DNA of 6,870 nt from Flavobacterium psychrophilum (GTDB lineage Bacteria; Bacteroidota; Bacteroidia; Flavobacteriales; Flavobacteriaceae): NCBI GenBank assembly GCA_945872875.1, contig CAMCBB010000089.1, positions 1 through 6,870 of the forward strand. The letters run 5' to 3'. The stretch's first letter is position 1; each line of letters starts with the position of its first letter. Under the pieces are notes generated by a model. It ran no database searches. It worked only from the letters and a program-made list of their open reading frames with translations, and had not been told where the DNA came from. The position numbers were made by a program, and so were the translations under genes. Positions 6,181 through 6,870 of this stretch are shown here, piece by piece.

Positions 6181-6642
6181 ATGGCACTAGAAATAGGGGA
6201 TAAACTGCCAAACTTTGTTGCTTTAGATACTAATGGCAAATCATTTGAAAGCAAACAAATTATAGGAAAACAACCTGTGGTGATTTATTTTTACCCTAAA
6301 GATAATACTCCAGGATGTACCGCTCAAGCTTGTAGTTTTAGAGATAATTACCAAATATTTAAAGACTTGGGAGCAGAAGTTATTGGGATAAGTGCCGATT
6401 CAGTTGCTTCACATGTTAAGTTTAAAAGTAAATTCAAACTTCCATTTATCTTGCTTTCGGATGCAGATAAAAAGTTGAGAAAGTTATTCGGAGTTCCAAA
6501 TTCATTCATTTTTTTGCCAGGAAGACAAACTTATGTTGCAGATCAAAACGGAATAATTCGCTTAATTTTCAATAGTGTTTCTAGTTCCATTCATATCGAA
6601 AAAGCAATACAGGTTCTTAAAAACATAAATCAGAGTAATTAA
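6181..6642 (+). CDS. bcp: Thiol peroxidase, Bcp/PrxQ-type peroxiredoxin
   Basis: This 153-residue, single-domain cytoplasmic peroxiredoxin is of the AhpC-TSA/Bcp class and would reduce hydrogen peroxide and organic hydroperoxides using thioredoxin-like donors. The active-site block is YPKDNTPGCTAQAC: peroxidatic Cys46, with Thr43 and Pro39 of the PxxxTxxC motif, and a second cysteine, Cys51, five residues on, the arrangement of atypical two-Cys PrxQ enzymes. Arg115 in PGRQTYVADQNG fits the conserved active-site Arg. Length is normal and there is no signal peptide. The ATG follows the stop codon of the pterin synthase without a gap (TAAATG), so the two are very probably co-transcribed and may be translationally coupled. 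I see no hairpin terminator after it before the manA start 43 bp on. Confidence 0.93.
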   Translation: MALEIGDKLPNFVALDTNGKSFESKQIIGKQPVVIYFYPKDNTPGCTAQACSFRDNYQIFKDLGAEVIGISADSVASHVKFKSKFKLPFILLSDADKKLRKLFGVPNSFIFLPGRQTYVADQNGIIRLIFNSVSSSIHIEKAIQVLKNINQSN

Positions 6643-6659
6643 AATAAATCTGTTTTTTG

Positions 6660-6667
6660 CATCTTTG
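6660..6667 (+). promoter_or_regulatory. Possible weak -7 element before manA
   Basis: CATCTTTG differs from TAnnTTTG only at its first base and ends 18 bp before the manA ATG, the same distance as in front of idi. No correctly spaced TTG lies upstream, so the call is tentative and manA may instead be read from the upstream operon. Confidence 0.25.
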
Positions 6668-6685
6668 TATCATAATATTTAATTC

Positions 6686-6870
6686 ATGAAGATATATCCG
6701 CTTCAATTTCAACCTATATTAAAAGAAAGAATATGGGGAGGGACCAAACTCAAAACTTTATTAAATAAACCAATTTCTTCAGATAATACTGGAGAAAGTT
6801 GGGAGATTTCTACAGTTGAAAATGAAGTTAGTTTTATTTCAAATGGATTTTATAAAGGAAAATCTTTATT
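6686..6870 (+). CDS. manA: Mannose-6-phosphate isomerase, class I, N-terminal part
   Basis: The first 61 codons are present and the gene runs off the window end. The protein begins MKIYPLQFQP, then has KERIWGGTKL (residues 13-22) and TGESWEIST (about 38-46). These are the conserved N-terminal blocks of the cupin-fold class I phosphomannose isomerases, which interconvert mannose 6-phosphate and fructose 6-phosphate to feed GDP-mannose and polysaccharide synthesis, or to take mannose into glycolysis. The zinc-binding residues lie further downstream and cannot be checked. The ATG at 6686 is chosen because the family begins right at this block. It lies 43 bp after the peroxiredoxin stop on the same strand. 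Confidence 0.87.
   Translation, partial: MKIYPLQFQPILKERIWGGTKLKTLLNKPISSDNTGESWEISTVENEVSFISNGFYKGKSL

Overview
The window looks like chromosomal DNA from a member of the Bacteroidota, most likely a Flavobacteriales/Flavobacterium-like bacterium. It is AT-rich, lacks Shine-Dalgarno sequences, and has promoters of the Bacteroidota TTG...TAnnTTTG type (clearest before idi). The protein family versions also fit this group: a COG2509 FAD-dependent dehydrogenase, the 'GLEAKNP' branch of NADP-dependent GAPDH, a lipoprotein MsrB-MsrA fusion, and a class I mannose-6-phosphate isomerase. The taxonomic call is inference from these signs; there is no marker RNA.

Left part (1-2293). The window opens inside a plus-strand FAD-dependent dehydrogenase whose N-terminus lies outside. 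Converging on it from the minus strand is an unrecognised multi-pass membrane protein (988-1881). This gene and the ~410 bp beyond it are far more AT-rich than their neighbours. The non-coding stretch carries two back-to-back perfect dyad symmetries (1934-1951 and 1952-1983) just upstream of the membrane protein gene. This is the least explained part of the window.

Middle (2294-5012). A full NADP-dependent non-phosphorylating glyceraldehyde-3-phosphate dehydrogenase (gapN) converges on an MsrB-MsrA methionine sulfoxide reductase with a lipoprotein signal. The two share one compact bidirectional terminator whose stem touches both stop codons.

Right part (5013-6870). A divergent promoter region separates the Msr gene from a plus-strand cluster: isopentenyl-diphosphate isomerase (idi), a 6-pyruvoyl-tetrahydropterin synthase/QueD-family enzyme, a Bcp/PrxQ-type peroxiredoxin and the start of mannose-6-phosphate isomerase (manA, cut by the window end). 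The pterin synthase and peroxiredoxin genes abut (TAA directly followed by ATG). Between idi and the pterin synthase lies a C-rich repeat with strict 7-nt periodicity running to the start codon; its complementary strand could form a G-quadruplex.

Taken together this is mostly central and housekeeping metabolism: NADPH-yielding glycolytic bypass, isoprenoid precursor, pterin and sugar-phosphate steps. Two genes handle oxidative damage, one in the envelope (Msr) and one in the cytoplasm (Bcp). I see no convincing novel multi-gene system. The candidates worth a second look are the AT-rich membrane-protein locus with its twin dyads, the heptad repeat, and the eukaryote-like motif of the pterin synthase.
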